Assembly (NCBI GenBank): GCA_016800925.1
Contig: JABCPU010000394.1
Location: 1 to 61,066, forward strand
Origin: Suillus spraguei
Taxonomy: Eukaryota > Basidiomycota > Agaricomycetes > Boletales > Suillaceae
DNA length: 61,066 nt
Direction of reading: 5' to 3'
The translations under genes and the position numbers were made by a program. Positions 1 to 11,108 of the stretch are shown in pieces; positions within the stretch are counted from its first letter, which is position 1, and each line of letters begins with the position of its first letter. The notes beneath the pieces are model-generated. The model saw only the letters and a program-made list of their open reading frames with translations. It was not told the origin of the DNA and did no database searches.

Positions 1-2335
1 ATACCAGGACGGGTGTGGGTTTCCTTCAAGATAGTGGCGCCATTCGTTTAATGCCCGGATTACGGCGAGGAGTTCTGGTCAAAGATCTGATAATTGCGTT
101 CTGCGGGGTTCAAAGACTGTGAGAGATATGCACATGGATGATAAACACCATTTTCATCAGTCTGCAAGAGAACTCCGCTGGTTGCTACGAGCGAAGCATC
201 GGTGGCAATAGCAAATTGTCGGGAAGGATCTGGATTACGGAGTACTGGTTGGGATGTAAAGTGTTGTTTCAGTTCTTCGAAGGTGTCCATGCATTCGGTT
301 GACCAATCAAAGGTCTTATCTTTCTTTGTTAAATCGATAAGAGGTCGGGCAATGTCAGAATAGTGGGAAATGAACATGCGGTAGAAGTTGCAAAAGCCGA
401 GGAATGACCGAACATCTTTTACAGATTTCGGGACTGGCCATTTCGGAGATTCCCTTAGTCTTGGCGGTATCCATAGCAACTTGTCCGGGGCGAATTATCA
501 TTCGAGGTATTCCACTTCTTCTGGCATCGAAGGTGCATTTCTCCGGTTTCAAGAACAGATGTTCTTTTCGTATCTTCGTCAAAACCCGTCTTGTTTCATT
601 CACGATGTTCTGTCATAGTTGTTGAGAAAATGAGAATATCGTCCATGTAGATAACCATCCATCCTTCATTGATTTCTTGCTGGAAGGTGCGATTCATATA
701 TGCTTGGAAAGTTGCTGGGGAATTGCAGAGGCCAAAGAACATGATGTTCGGTTCAAAAAAGCCCGAATTCTGTAGTGAAAGCAGCTTTCCAGCGATCATC
801 GGGATGGATGCGAATGTTATTATAGCCAGACCGGATATCCATTTTCGTAAAGAACTGCGCACCGTGAAGACGTGCGACCAAGGAGATAGGGAGTGGGAGT
901 GGATAGGCATTCTTGACTGTCCAATCATTGATGTAGCGATAATCTTGACAGGGACGTAATTCTCCACTCTTCTTTCCCACAAAGAAGAAGCCACTGGCTT
1001 GGGGTGACTTCGATTCTGAGATGAAACCTTTCGCAACGTTTTCAATCGATAAACGTTTTGACGGCAGTGCGTTCTTTTTCTGATAGCGGGTAGACCTTAG
1101 ACGTCCAGGGAATGAAACCAGGTTTAGTATCAATCCGATGATCAATACCAGGGCATTCGGGGGGTAGTTTGTTCAGTCCATCTTTAGCAAAGACGTCTGC
1201 AAAGTCGTGCAAATAGTCCGGGACCAATTCTTCGAAAGATTTCTTTTTCTTTTCTTTCTCATCCGTGGCGAATTCCTGAGCTTTGTTACTGGTATTTCGG
1301 AGGTGGAAGGGGGATTGTGGAACAGTTGTGAAGTTGTTTGAATTGGGAAGTTCCATCATGTGTGAGGGGTGTGTTCATGGATACTTCTTCTATAATTCTC
1401 ATGCTAACTCCATCAGTATCGTATTCCACAAGAAATTCTCCATCTCCTAGTTCATAAGAGGAAATTTCATGGACTTCTGGTGCATGCCAAACGTCTTGCA
1501 TAGTATTGAATTGATCATCATCCTCTGTTGGGATCAACGAGGGCACAGGTTCTTCTTCGTTGGGGGTTTCTTCAATTGACACTGGAAAGAGTTTTTCGGG
1601 GGAACATAGAATTTGGACAATTTCGGTACATTGGTATCTCGTCCGGGGATCTCCTCTTCTGCTTTTCTTTTCCCATGCTTTGTTCATCTATTGGTCATTG
1701 CTCGATAGGTTCTTGTCCAACCCGATGTTCGGGTTCAGATTCGTTCTTGCGCTTTTCTGCTCGGGGAATTGGTGACACTGCTCGTGGCAATTGTACACGA
1801 GGAGTGGGGTTTGCAGTACTTGGCATTTGTACTTCAAGTTTCGGATCTTCGGGAATGAAAGGGTTACGAGGGATTTCAGAAGTCTGGAATGTTGCCATTT
1901 AGAATGATGATTGAAGAGTTGAGGCAACCCATTCTTCTTCCAATCCGTATCCAAGTCAATTTCAATTTCATCCGATTTTGCTGTTTGAGGAAGGACAAGT
2001 GTTTCAGCAGCCCAATCGATACTTGGGTTCATTGCTCGTAACCATGGGATTCCCAGAAGGATTTGATCTCTTCTTCCTAGTTTGGTAATATTGAATTTTC
2101 CATACATGGTTCGTTCATCAATTTTGACCACCAGGAGACAGTAGTGCATGATCGGTCCTCCTTTGATAAGAGTTCCATCCGCCGTAGTAACTCGAAATGG
2201 TGTCTTGAGTTTTCGTCGCGTGATTTGATGGAGTTTCACGAACTCCTCAGAGATGAACGTTCCGGCTGCACCTGAATCAATCACAGTGGTGGTGTCAATG
2301 GATTTTAAGTGAGTACAGCGCCAGCCCCCATCCAT
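1..2335 (-). pseudogene. Ty3/Gypsy pol remnant (protease, reverse transcriptase, start of RNase H)
   Basis: Read right to left, this encodes the core of a Gypsy polyprotein. A retropepsin with VIDSGAAGTF and ILLGIPWL lies near 2290-2010, a linker follows, then reverse transcriptase with [21 protein letters not shown] (about 1000), FFGLCNSPATFQ and the catalytic YMDDILIFS (about 620-650). RNase H begins with ATDASLVATSGVLLQ and AYLSQSLNPAERNY near 110-230 and runs off the window. The coding frame is broken at least three times, for example by one extra T in a T-run near 755-765, and again near 600 and 430-530, so the copy is dead. No gag is seen above 2335, so the element is also 5'-truncated. 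The domain order is that of fungal Gypsy elements. Certain as Gypsy; its subfamily is not determined. Confidence 0.93.
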
Positions 2336-2461
2336 TCAACATGGGCTTCAATCTTTCAGTCCAGTCCATGGGTATGCCACCGCCAACCATGCCACTGCCA
2401 ATCACACTGCCGCCAATCACATCACAGCCATTCAACCTTGACTTCAATCTCCCAATGGCAG

Positions 2462-3094
2462 TGTTACAGTTGTACATGCCCCTATTCATTTTCCTTTCTA
2501 TTCTCGTATATCATGTGATATGGAGCTTATTGCTCGGACACTTCCACTTCCATCAGACATCACATGACTATATGATTCAACTATACGTCGCCGACACATC
2601 ATATCATGTGATGTCATGAATTCCCATGACTCTATTCTCGGACTTAGGTGGTTTAGCATACGTGTATGCTAAACACGTGCTTTCATCCCTTACTCATGCA
2701 TTGCAACACGCTTGTACAATATATGCCTTCCTCATTAGGATACGCACTTATATTCCCACAGTTACCTGGTCTGTGCGCACATGTGTACCTATATAAGCAC
2801 AGTGTACTTGTAGTAGATTCTTTACTTTAATCTTACTGGGTTTTACCTGGAACATCCTTCGCTTAGGTCTCCAACCTAAGTCGTCTTGAATCGTCTCTAA
2901 GTCTAAGCACTCCTTAGCCTTAGTCTCTATTCTTGTAGAACCTCTTAGACTTGTCTTTGAGGTCGAACCCTTGATTGTACTCAGAACGCGTTCCTTGTAC
3001 TTTCACCTTGTCCTCTTCTGGACATTGTAGAACTTCCCAGCAGATCGTCTGTGTCTTTTCACTGTCGCTGGTGACGCCACCCCAGTTCGTAACA
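2462..3094 (+). mobile_element. Solo LTR of the window's Gypsy family, 5-bp target duplication
   Basis: Begins TGTTACA and ends TTCGTAACA, and is flanked on both sides by GGCAG (2457-2461 and 3095-3099), a perfect 5-bp target-site duplication. Most of it aligns with the 475-bp LTRs at 44556-45030 and 59473-59947, including the TATA-like region, the ACTTTAATCTT segment and the terminal CCCCAGTTCGTAACA. It is about 158 bp longer because of extra sequence near 2506-2700 that contains a hairpin (TTTAGCATAC / GTATGCTAAA). No internal region is attached, so it is a solo LTR left by LTR-LTR recombination. Confidence 0.92.
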
Positions 3095-3107
3095 GGCAGT
3101 CACCATG

Positions 3108-4991
3108 CCAGTGTAAAGATACAACCTAACCTGGGCTGTAGATAAACTACCTCCTAAGTTAGTATGTGAGTCTTGCGCTCCGTCTAGTCTGCTTCACTTG
3201 TGAGAACAAGAGTGTTCAACCCTAAAGGGGGATGCCTATTAGTATGGTCAAGTTTGAGTCTAACTTATGTGCGAAACAAGTGTCAAGGTCAGCAGTAAGT
3301 TGTCGTGGTCAGCAATGATACTGCTGGAACTAGCGTCGTGTGTAGCAGAACTTCCATGGTTGAGATATTATCAGAAACAGTTGCATTGAGCGAGCGATGT
3401 CGAACGGTGGTATCAGCGGTTGTGGTAAGGTTGCGAGCGGTGCAAAGAAACAGTAAAGAAGTCTGTGGTACTTTCAGTGGTAAAGTAGTATGTGCAATGG
3501 TGTAAAATCAGGTACTGTATCGTGCGGGGTACGCGGTGCTTATATCCTAAATCATATGTACTCGGAATACTCTAGGCGAGATCAGTAGCACTGGAGTATA
3601 GTACCGCCATAAGTAAACATAGTGCAAGGCAACATGTAATAAGGTTTGCTGTGGAATCAGTGATAATGAACATAAAACATACTACACACCAAATGGAGCT
3701 ATGCGGACGTGGCAAGGACATGGAAGGACATTGGTACGTGGAATGTGGTGCGGCAGTCAGTATGGTGTGCGGTAAACATGGGATGCCGCCGGTAATGCTA
3801 AAGGGGTAAGACGGCCATGGACAAGTGGTAGCTCCTGTAGACATGAGACAAGTGTCAAAAGGTGGGGTTTTAAGCCCAGCGCCAATATGTTCATTACACC
3901 GGCAACAAGCTTTGGACTGGTGCCAGCCCAGGCAGACACCTCAAGGCATGTTGGTTATGATATCAACAATAGATGTAAGTCACATAATCTCCTCCTACTC
4001 AGTATTGACCATCCTTTACAGCATTCCAGTGTAACAAACATATTGGTGCTGGCCTCGAAACCCTATCTTTTAGCACTTGTCTCACGTCTAAAGGAGTTTC
4101 CACTCGTCCAAAAGCTTGTCTTACTCCTTTAGTGCATACTGGCGGCATCTCATGCTTACCGCACACCATACCAACTGCCACACCACGTTCCACATACCGA
4201 TGTCCTTCCATGTCCTTGCCACATCCGCATAGCTCCATTTTGTGTGTAGTATGTTTTATGTTCATTATCACTGATTCCATGGCAAGTCTTATTACATGTT
4301 GCCTTGTGCTGCAGCCGCCTCACACTACATTTACATACAGCAGTTACTGTACTTGAGCACTACTGATTTCACCTAAAGCATTCCAAGTACATACAATTTA
4401 GGATATAAGCACTGCGTACCCCACATGATACAGTACCTGATTTGTACCTCATTTTCACCGTACTATAGGTCAGGATTAATGTCTAGCTCTGGATCTACTC
4501 AGTAGTGGACTTACTCTTTAAAGTTTCTTTACTGCTCGTTAATCTATATCACTCGTTCACCATTACCGCTGGACTCTTGACCCCTATTTTGACTGGACTT
4601 CATGCTCTCCGCTACTTTACCAATGAAAGTACTGCAGTTTTCTTTACTGTTTCTTTGCACCGCTCACACCTTACTGCTACTGCTGACTTTATTGCTTGAC
4701 ATTGCTCGCTTGACGCAATGTTTCCATGCATTCTTTCAACCATGGTAGTACCACTACATACAACACTAATTCTGGTGGCATCTTTGCTAGCCACGGCAGC
4801 TTACCGCTGACTACGATGCTACTTTCGCACATTGGTTTGACTCGAACTTTAGCTATACTAACAGGCATCCCCCTTTAGGGTCGAACACTCTTGTTTAACA
4901 AGTAAAGCAGACTAGACGGAGCACAAGACTCACATACTAACTTAGGAGGTAGTTTATCTACAGCCCAGGTTAGGTTGTATTGTTACACCGG
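3108..4991. mobile_element. Large fold-back (inverted-repeat) element, about 1.9 kb
   Basis: The two ends are inverted copies: the left begins CCAGTGTAAAGATACAACC and the right, read in reverse complement, begins CCGGTGTAACAATACAACC. The inverted similarity continues far inward. The left arm (3108 to about 3900) and right arm (about 4025 to 4991) match along nearly their whole length, with about 120 bp of unpaired centre. The matching translations that appear on opposite strands in each arm come from this symmetry and are not paralogous genes. No transposase is visible and no clear target duplication was found. It behaves like a non-autonomous fold-back or large MITE-type element. Confidence 0.85.
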
Positions 4992-5118
4992 TTTTGATGT
5001 GAGCCTCCCTCCCCCATTCCAGAGTGGCAACCAGAGCTCATTCAGGCACCGCAATTTTTGCCGCCTGCTATTGCAGATGCAGCACCAGGACCATCCATCC
5101 CTCATGCATTGCCCCACA

Positions 5119-5806
5119 CCAGTGTGAAGATACAACCTAACCTGGGCTGTAGATAAACTACCTCCTAAGTTAGTATGTGAGTCTTGTGCTCTGTCTAGTC
5201 TGCTTCACTTGCTAGGCAAGAATGTTCGACCCTAAAGGGGGATGCCTGTTAGTATAGTCAAATCCAAGTCAAACAAATGTGCAAATGTAGCGTCATTAAA
5301 GGGAATGCTGGTTAGTATAGTTTGTTAATACCTATCCTGCAGTGCGAGACTGCTGCCGGCAGTAGTGAGATACTAATGGTGACCTATGGTCCGTGAGAAA
5401 CTAGCAGTAAGCGAGGGAAAGCGGTAGACAAGTGGTAGTACAAGCGGTAAAACTATGGTAAAGCATGGGAATTTTGGCAGTAAAACAAGCAGTGAAGTAG
5501 CAGTAAAGCGTGGGAAAGTGGTAGCGCAAGTGGTGAAGCACGGGAAAGCAGTAAAGAGCGGTGGTGCATGCAGCAATAAAGAGATTCTTAAGGAACAGTG
5601 ACTTCAGTAAAGGACTTTATTCAGTTGTGACAGTAGTGGTGACTATTCCTAAGTACCATTTGTACTATAGGAGGGAAGTAAGGAACGAGTACAGATACCT
5701 AGGAATTTTATATGAAAGAATAGCTACAGAGATGGAAGGGATAGGATAAACACGCAGCAGACATGTAATAAGACTGCACTACAGTTTACAAAACATCACA
5801 TACTGG
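5119..5806 (+). mobile_element. Partial relative of the 3108-4991 fold-back element
   Basis: Starts CCAGTGTGAAGATACAACC and then follows the left arm of the neighbouring fold-back element for about 150 bp, sharing the GGGGGATGCCTGTTAGTAT segment. It continues with purine-rich sequence containing many GTGGTAAAGC-like words and a shared ACATGTAATAAG near 5763. The right end cannot be placed precisely. It shows that the fold-back sequence is a repeated family in this genome. Confidence 0.6.
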
Positions 5807-6700
5807 CGAGACTGGATGGACATAGGATAGACCGTAAATCTTACTTGTGGATGCCTAATGGATTCTTGGAGACTCCAAAAGATCACCACTCCATGGGAAC
5901 ATTGCTGTAGGATAGCCATTAAGCTGCAACAAGGCTTCCAGAGTGCAGAATGATACCCACAGATAGGGGTAACACATGGTAAAATGTCACAGCAAGGGAC
6001 AGTGAAGCTGAGGGGTAAGAAGAATGATAGCCATTCGACACCTATACGAAAATATGCCGTTTCAAGCTCAGCATGAGTTTGTTTGTCACACCAGCCAGTG
6101 TTCGATGCAGAAAAGGTCATGGTACAAGCACCGCTGCAATTAGTGCACATGGTGTTGCCAGCAACTTTATATTTGTATATTTGTAGAGCTGGTATTCAAC
6201 AATGAACAGGTGTTGGTGGAAGCCAAAGCAGAGTAGCAGCTGTTTAACACCATTTCTGTTAAGATCATACTCAAAGAGTGAAAGATCCGAAGGGCTTTGG
6301 CCTCAGTTCGTGCACTGTGCCCCTTTCCCAAGTAATGCCTCTTATTTCTTATTTTAGGGAGTAGGTATATGTCTGAAGATCTGGAAGGAGTTGCGTGATG
6401 GATCCAGACGTTCAAAGGTATTGGATATGATACGTCCAAAGGTTATCTGGAGCGTAGGGATAGAACGAAAGGCTAGCTTTGGAACGAGTTCCTAACTAGA
6501 AACTAACAGAGGTAGACTATCTGAAGATAGAGTCAGAGATATAGACTAAAGGAATCAATCCCCAATCTCGGAAGATGACTTAGAGCGGAAAGTGATTTTA
6601 AGTCTGGAGGAAGCAGAATGAGCAGAATCTAAGATGATATTCAAACTAAGGTTCTACGGAGATCTACAAGTGGTTTATATACTGTAAGTATCTAATATGG
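5807..6700. other. No recognisable gene
   Basis: AT-moderate sequence without a convincing coding region. On the minus strand, a TATATAAACC box near 6670-6680 followed by short pyrimidine-rich words resembles a Copia-type LTR, and it lies downstream of the Copia integrase at 7000-7676. LTR ends could not be defined. Confidence 0.4.
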
Positions 6701-6704
6701 ATAA

Positions 6705-7676
6705 TCAATGAGTCCAGGACCAAGGGCTATGTATGAAGTGTAACGGAAGTCTATTAGTTAATGCGCAGCACATCAGTAAGCATGAATCAGAAATGAAACA
6801 CAGGTAATGGATCAGTGACACAGGACGGAAGTATACACAGCCGGAATACCGGAAACAGGAGGAATGATGAAAGGAGATAGACGCAGATATACACAAGGGA
6901 GTTAGAGTGCAAGAAGTAGGCACATTCAGATGGGCGATCTGGACAGGATCTGTGGACCGGACGGAAATAGAATTGATTGGATCTGATTGGATATAGTTGG
7001 ATCTGGGATCAGAAGTATGGTATATGACACTGCTTGAGAATACTGTGCACTGTGCTAGGTCCATGAGTTTGTATGCCTTTTGACCATGCATGTAGCCAAT
7101 CATGATCACCTTGCATCCTTTGGGGTAAAACTTTCCTTTGCACTTGTTTTTTGGTATGAGTGCGTATGCAGGGCATCCAAATGGGCAGAAGAAAGAAGGG
7201 TTCACATTCCGATTGAACAGTGTTTCATATGGTGTCTTCCTTTTTATGCCTGCAGCTGGGTTGTGGGGTGTGACATAGGTGGCAGTTGACATTGCATCCA
7301 TCCAGAAAGATTTCGGCAACTTGGATTCTTCCAACATGGCTGTGGCAAGTGTTGAGAGCGTTTGATTCATGCACTCTGTGATGCCATTTTGCTCTGGGGT
7401 GTCAGCTGCAGCGGTTTTGAGTATGGTGCCATCAGTGCAGAGTTCCTCATGCATGTTGTTACCAGTGTATTCCCCTCCACCATCACTGTGCATAAATTCA
7501 GTGTGAAGCACAGAAAAGTGCTCATTGTGGACTTCAGAGTGGAAGAATATTTGAATGTCTTTCTTCCATTGCTTGTACTGCTCGACTATGTCACTCTTCC
7601 ACTTCAGGAAATAGATCCAAGGGAATCTGGAATAATCATCAACAATGACCATCCCTATATCTGCTTCTATAACCAA
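6705..7676 (-). pseudogene. Ty1/Copia integrase core, truncated
   Basis: A 323-codon open stretch whose first two thirds is a Copia integrase catalytic core. It shows VDDYSRFPWIYFLKWKSD (first Asp), then FMHSDGGGEYTGNN (second Asp), then AAADTPEQNGITE (catalytic Glu), followed by the family-typical FGCPAYALIPK and GCKVIMIGYM. The upstream zinc-binding HHCC region and gag are missing. The last 110 codons (below about 7030) show no reverse transcriptase and look like unrelated sequence. It is therefore a fragment. RNase H of a Copia element appears on the opposite strand at 8036-8806, so at least two Copia pieces or an inversion are present. Confidence 0.88.
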
Positions 7677-7683
7677 ACTCTCT

Positions 7684-8035
7684 GATGAAGATGAAGAGAT
7701 CTTCTATGATGCTATCGGATAAGATAAGATAAGATAGTGTCATGTGATCAGAGAACCTTCTAGAATATGATGTCATAACTATGTCACAACTATCACATCG
7801 TATGATTCTCACTTCTATTTGATGATTGGCTAGTAGTTTCAGACTCAGTTTATATCTCAGTTTCAATATATGTATATAGTTAGCTAGTTTCATTGAAGTG
7901 TTTTTTAGTTCAAACCTCTTGTATCTACACTGTAGCAATCCAAGATGTCCTTGCTCCTCTCTCTCCTTGTGATAACCTTTGTTTGAGTCCTAGTCTCTGC
8001 CCTTGCATTAATTCGTTTGTGGGTTGTGACAATAC
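7684..8035. other. AT-rich spacer between Copia fragments, LTR-like
   Basis: No coding potential is seen. It contains TATA-like sequence (TATATGTATATAG near 7868) and separates an inverted integrase fragment from an RNase H fragment. It starts near TGATGAAG and ends near GTTGTGACA, so it may be another Copia LTR, but no target duplication was found. Confidence 0.3.
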
Positions 8036-8806
8036 TCCACTGCAATAATCAGGCAGCCATCATCCTTACCAAAGATGCACAATTCCGCACGCCCACAAAG
8101 CACATCCAGCGCAAGTACCATTCTATGTATGACGATCTAGTGGCAAAAGGTCAAGCAATCATATGTTATATCCCAACAGACTGTTAGATTCTGCATCTGA
8201 TAGCCCCTATCTGGAAGAAGATAGAGATATCCAGAAATGATATCCAGAAGTATTTCCAGTCATGTGACCTGTCATCCAGATTAGGTTACTCCTCTTAAAT
8301 CACCGGACTCCTTGTCAAGTAGCAGAGCAGACTAATACTCATCCATAGAAATGATAGCATTGTGTACAGCTACTTACTCCAGACTCTGTCATATCATTTG
8401 AGATGATGATGGAGATACTCCATACATATTTAGTATAAGAACAACATGTAAACTATAAGTTAAAGGGTTGAAATAAGAAATCTATTCTGTACCAAAGTTA
8501 CTCTACTCCTATAAACCAGATTTCCAATCCTTTCTGGTTCCTAACTTAGTCCGCTCTTCCAGAACCCCTATTTCCGGAATACCTCCAGAAAATATCTCCA
8601 GAACCTTCTCCTGAAACCCTTTGAATTCCCTTTAGAAACTTCATTGGAAACTCATCCGGAAGCCCTCTGGATTCTTTTCCCCCTATACTCTGGCAATAAC
8701 TTTATCACAGATGACATGGTGGCAGACATCCTCACAAAACCACTAATTCATGACAACCATTGGAAATTCACCAAGGCCATGGGTCTGCGACTTCACTCAA
8801 GTAGGA
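8036..8806 (+). pseudogene. Copia RNase H C-terminus, split by a solo LTR
   Basis: The first part (8036-8181) reads ILHCNNQAAIILTKDAQF and then TKHIQRKYHSMYD, followed by ICYIPT, the end of a Copia RNase H domain. The second part (8708-8806) resumes with DDMVADILTKPL and KAMGLRLHSS, the usual C-terminal tail of Copia polyproteins. The two halves join in frame once the 526-bp insert is removed. Reverse transcriptase upstream is missing. This is a dead fragment on the strand opposite to the integrase fragment at 6705-7676. Confidence 0.85.
8182..8707 (+). mobile_element. Solo LTR inserted in the Copia RNase H fragment
   Basis: A 526-bp insert beginning TGTTAGATTCTG and ending CTTTATCA. It is flanked by CAGAC (8177-8181) and CAGAT (8708-8712), a 5-bp target duplication with one mismatch. 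Removing it restores the IPTDDMVADIL reading frame of the interrupted RNase H. It contains a TATA-like TATTTAGTATAAG near 8430. The TG...CA ends and the 5-bp duplication fit an LTR retrotransposon; no internal region is attached. Confidence 0.72.
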
Positions 8807-9036
8807 GTGACAAAACCAGATGAGTTTGCACCTTTGGTGAAGTGTGCACCTCACTGCGCCTTTCTTGCGCCTTTTGCACCTTTCATGTTTTGACCACGCT
8901 TCATCACATTTTGTTGTGTTTCATTGCGACAAAATGTGATGAAGTGCGGTCAAAATGCGAAAAGTGTAAAAGGCACAAGAAAGGCGCAGTGAGGTGCACA
9001 CTTCACCAAAGGTGCAAACTCATCTGGTTTTGTCAC
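8807..9036. repeat. 230-bp near-perfect palindrome (MITE-like hairpin)
   Basis: The left arm begins GTGACAAAACCAGATGAG and the right arm ends with its reverse complement, CTCATCTGGTTTTGTCAC. Arms of about 105 bp are roughly 93% complementary around a loop of about 14 nt near 8915-8930. It lies immediately after the Copia C-terminal tail. No protein is encoded. Transcription through it would give a long double-stranded hairpin. Confidence 0.85.
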
Positions 9037-9403
9037 TGTCAACCTTTTTGCAAACAGCTGTAATGATTTTCGGTCCATTTTATATGTGAGAGTGATGTTA
9101 ATGATCCGGTTATGAGACTTAGAAGATAGAGTAGAAAATTAGATATTAATTGGACTGAATTCTAAAGTAAATATCTGTACAGTTTATATACTACAAATCG
9201 CTAATACTATGTTACCGGTCCTCTAATGGACTCGTATCTATTCCATGCCGTGCTTACAAATATTGTCCATTTCAGGCTATTCCTGGTAAATCGGTGTTCC
9301 CTACATTACTCATCATTTATCATATTAGTAAGCTTTCACCTCTTGTTCTCATACTATGACCATACTCCTATTACTCCCACAAATGAGCCAGTACACATAC
9401 TTA

Positions 9404-10629
9404 CAGCTATTTTCAAAAACATTGTCAGTATGGTGATTTGAGAGAATAAGGAAATTAAAAAGGAGAAAAGCCACCATAACTGCACCTAGCTCAAGCCACT
9501 CAATGCACCATGACTTTGACTTATCATTATCATATCTCACGACGTCTCCAGCCATGCCGTCTATCTTTGATGATGACTTAGTCTGTCTGGACTTTCCTTT
9601 CTCCATTTGGACTTGCCATTGTCTGTTTGGACTGTCGTGATGATAGGCGAGCGAATGGGGAGAAAAGGGTCTATCAAAACAAGGTACGCTATTGCTTTTG
9701 TCAGTTAATGCTGATGTATGAGAATCTACAGAATTACATCTCAGTCTCTCTCAAAGAACTGAGATGTTTCTACGCTACGGCGCTGGACTTTATAGTAAGC
9801 GAAAAAGGAATGGAATTTTAGACATAACTCATTGATATATATTGAAGGGCTTGGCCAGCATCAGCGCACTGCATCCCATTGGCTTCTTTAGGCTTGTGCT
9901 CGAACCACTTCCTCTGTCTGGACTTGCCTCTGTCTGTCCAGCCTCGCCTTTGTCCATCTGGAATCGCCTTGAATCACTCATCTGTGTTCATTCATGCTCA
10001 TTCATTTGTGCTTGTTCAGACTCGTTTATTGTTCGTTCACTTGCCAGTCTCAGTCTGACCTTGCTCGCGACTCCCACTCATGTGGATCCTTACATTTAAT
10101 AAGAGCTTACAAATACAGTAAACATAATGTGGAGAAACAATTCTAAAAGTAGCCTGCATGCATGATGTATCCTATGGCATCTGAGTCGGTAATGATGTCC
10201 ATTGCGATGTACATATTGTATGTAGATGATGGCATCAATCTCATCCGTAAAACAATCTTGATGATGACATATGAAAGCCTTTGTCTTTTAAAGGGCCTCT
10301 TCAATGGGTTTATGAGGCGCAGTAGGTAGCTCACATCCTCAAAATGGAGGCTCTGTGGTCGGCCAGGGAGGCTAGTATTGTGCTGCACAACATCTCCTGT
10401 CTTTTGCCAAAACCTCATAATATGCCAAAAGGTACACTCTGAAGCCAACACAGGCCACAATCTGTTCAACAGTAAGGAAGTTGTGTTCAAAAAGATTTAC
10501 AGCCGCAAGCTTGAGGTCATGACTGATTTTACGGTGAGGCATGGTGGTATTTGGTGAGGTGTGTTTCTTTTTTAAAAAATTTCCTTATTCTCTTGAATCA
10601 CTGTACTGACAATGTTTTGCAAATAGCTG
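9404..10629 (-). mobile_element. Defective Tc1/mariner-type DNA transposon
   Basis: The ends are inverted repeats of about 70-75 bp. The left starts CAGCTATTTTCAAAAACATT; the right, read in reverse, starts CAGCTATTTGCAAAACATT, and both continue through GTCAGTA, GTGATT and GAGAATAAGGAAATT. Each end is bounded by TA (9402-9403 and 10630-10631), the hallmark duplication of this superfamily. Inside the right end lies a transposase N-terminus (10143-10542). The remaining 9470-10140 is low-complexity DNA with repeated short words such as TCATCTGTG, and the catalytic DDE domain is missing. It is non-autonomous. Confidence 0.82.
10143..10542 (-). pseudogene. Tc1/mariner transposase helix-turn-helix N-terminus
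   Basis: Starting at an ATG at 10542, the reading frame gives MPHRKISHDLKLAAVNLFEH and then LTVEQIVACVGF. After a frameshift near 10445-10470 it continues with TFWHIMRFWQKTGDVVQHN and GRPQSLHFEDVSYLLRLI. This is the helix-turn-helix/winged region of the Tc1/mariner transposases that are abundant in mushrooms. Homology stops around 10260 and the DDE catalytic domain is not present. The fragment sits just inside the right inverted repeat of the element at 9404-10629 and reads inward, as expected for a transposase gene. The basis is remembered family resemblance, not a search. Confidence 0.75.
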
Positions 10630-10832
10630 TAAATGCTACTAGTTTCAGTCCTTAGTAGAGGGTGTTTTATTCTTTAGTCTCAACTTGAACCATTCCACAA
10701 TCACTTCAAACCAAATGTATGCGAATTTCATCTACACAATAATCAGCATAAATTAATTCTGTTACAGTGAGCTATGAATCATATTTACAAACCTTTCACA
10801 TATAATTCAGTGACATCTGATTGTTAAGGTCT

Positions 10833-10925
10833 GACAAGGATTATTTTGGTCCGAACATTTGAACCATGTTCAACATTTTCGATCTACTACTTTTTATACT
10901 AATGTCTGAACCAAAAATCCTTGTC
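10833..10925. repeat. Short hairpin repeat
   Basis: GACAAGGATTATTTTGGTCC at the left pairs with a reverse complement ending GGATTTTTGGTTCAGACATT-type sequence at the right, giving roughly 28-bp imperfect arms around a 40-nt AT-rich loop. It is possibly a tiny MITE. No target duplication was identified. Confidence 0.5.
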
Positions 10926-11108
10926 CTAGGTATGTTTGTCATGCTGATCTATTTTATCTATCATTTTCTTACACTTGTTTACCTTGGAACACTACATCAA
11001 ATTTCAATCATCACTCAACAGTGGGACTTTTAGGAGTTGAGGTGTCTGCTAATGAGTTGTCCAATTATTACGGTGCATCACCAATCCACTATCATCTATT
11101 AAATACTA

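Noticed and set aside
3572..4356. Two similar proteins on opposite strands (about 90 and 74 codons)
   Set aside because: They are the same sequence in the two arms of the fold-back element and have no independent coding evidence.
9034..9060. Possible third Tc1/mariner end (TTTTTGCAAACAGCTG followed by TA) next to the palindrome
   Set aside because: No matching inverted partner was found on the other side of the palindrome, so an element cannot be defined.
8842..9063. 73-codon frame with Cys/His residues
   Set aside because: It lies wholly inside the 230-bp palindrome.
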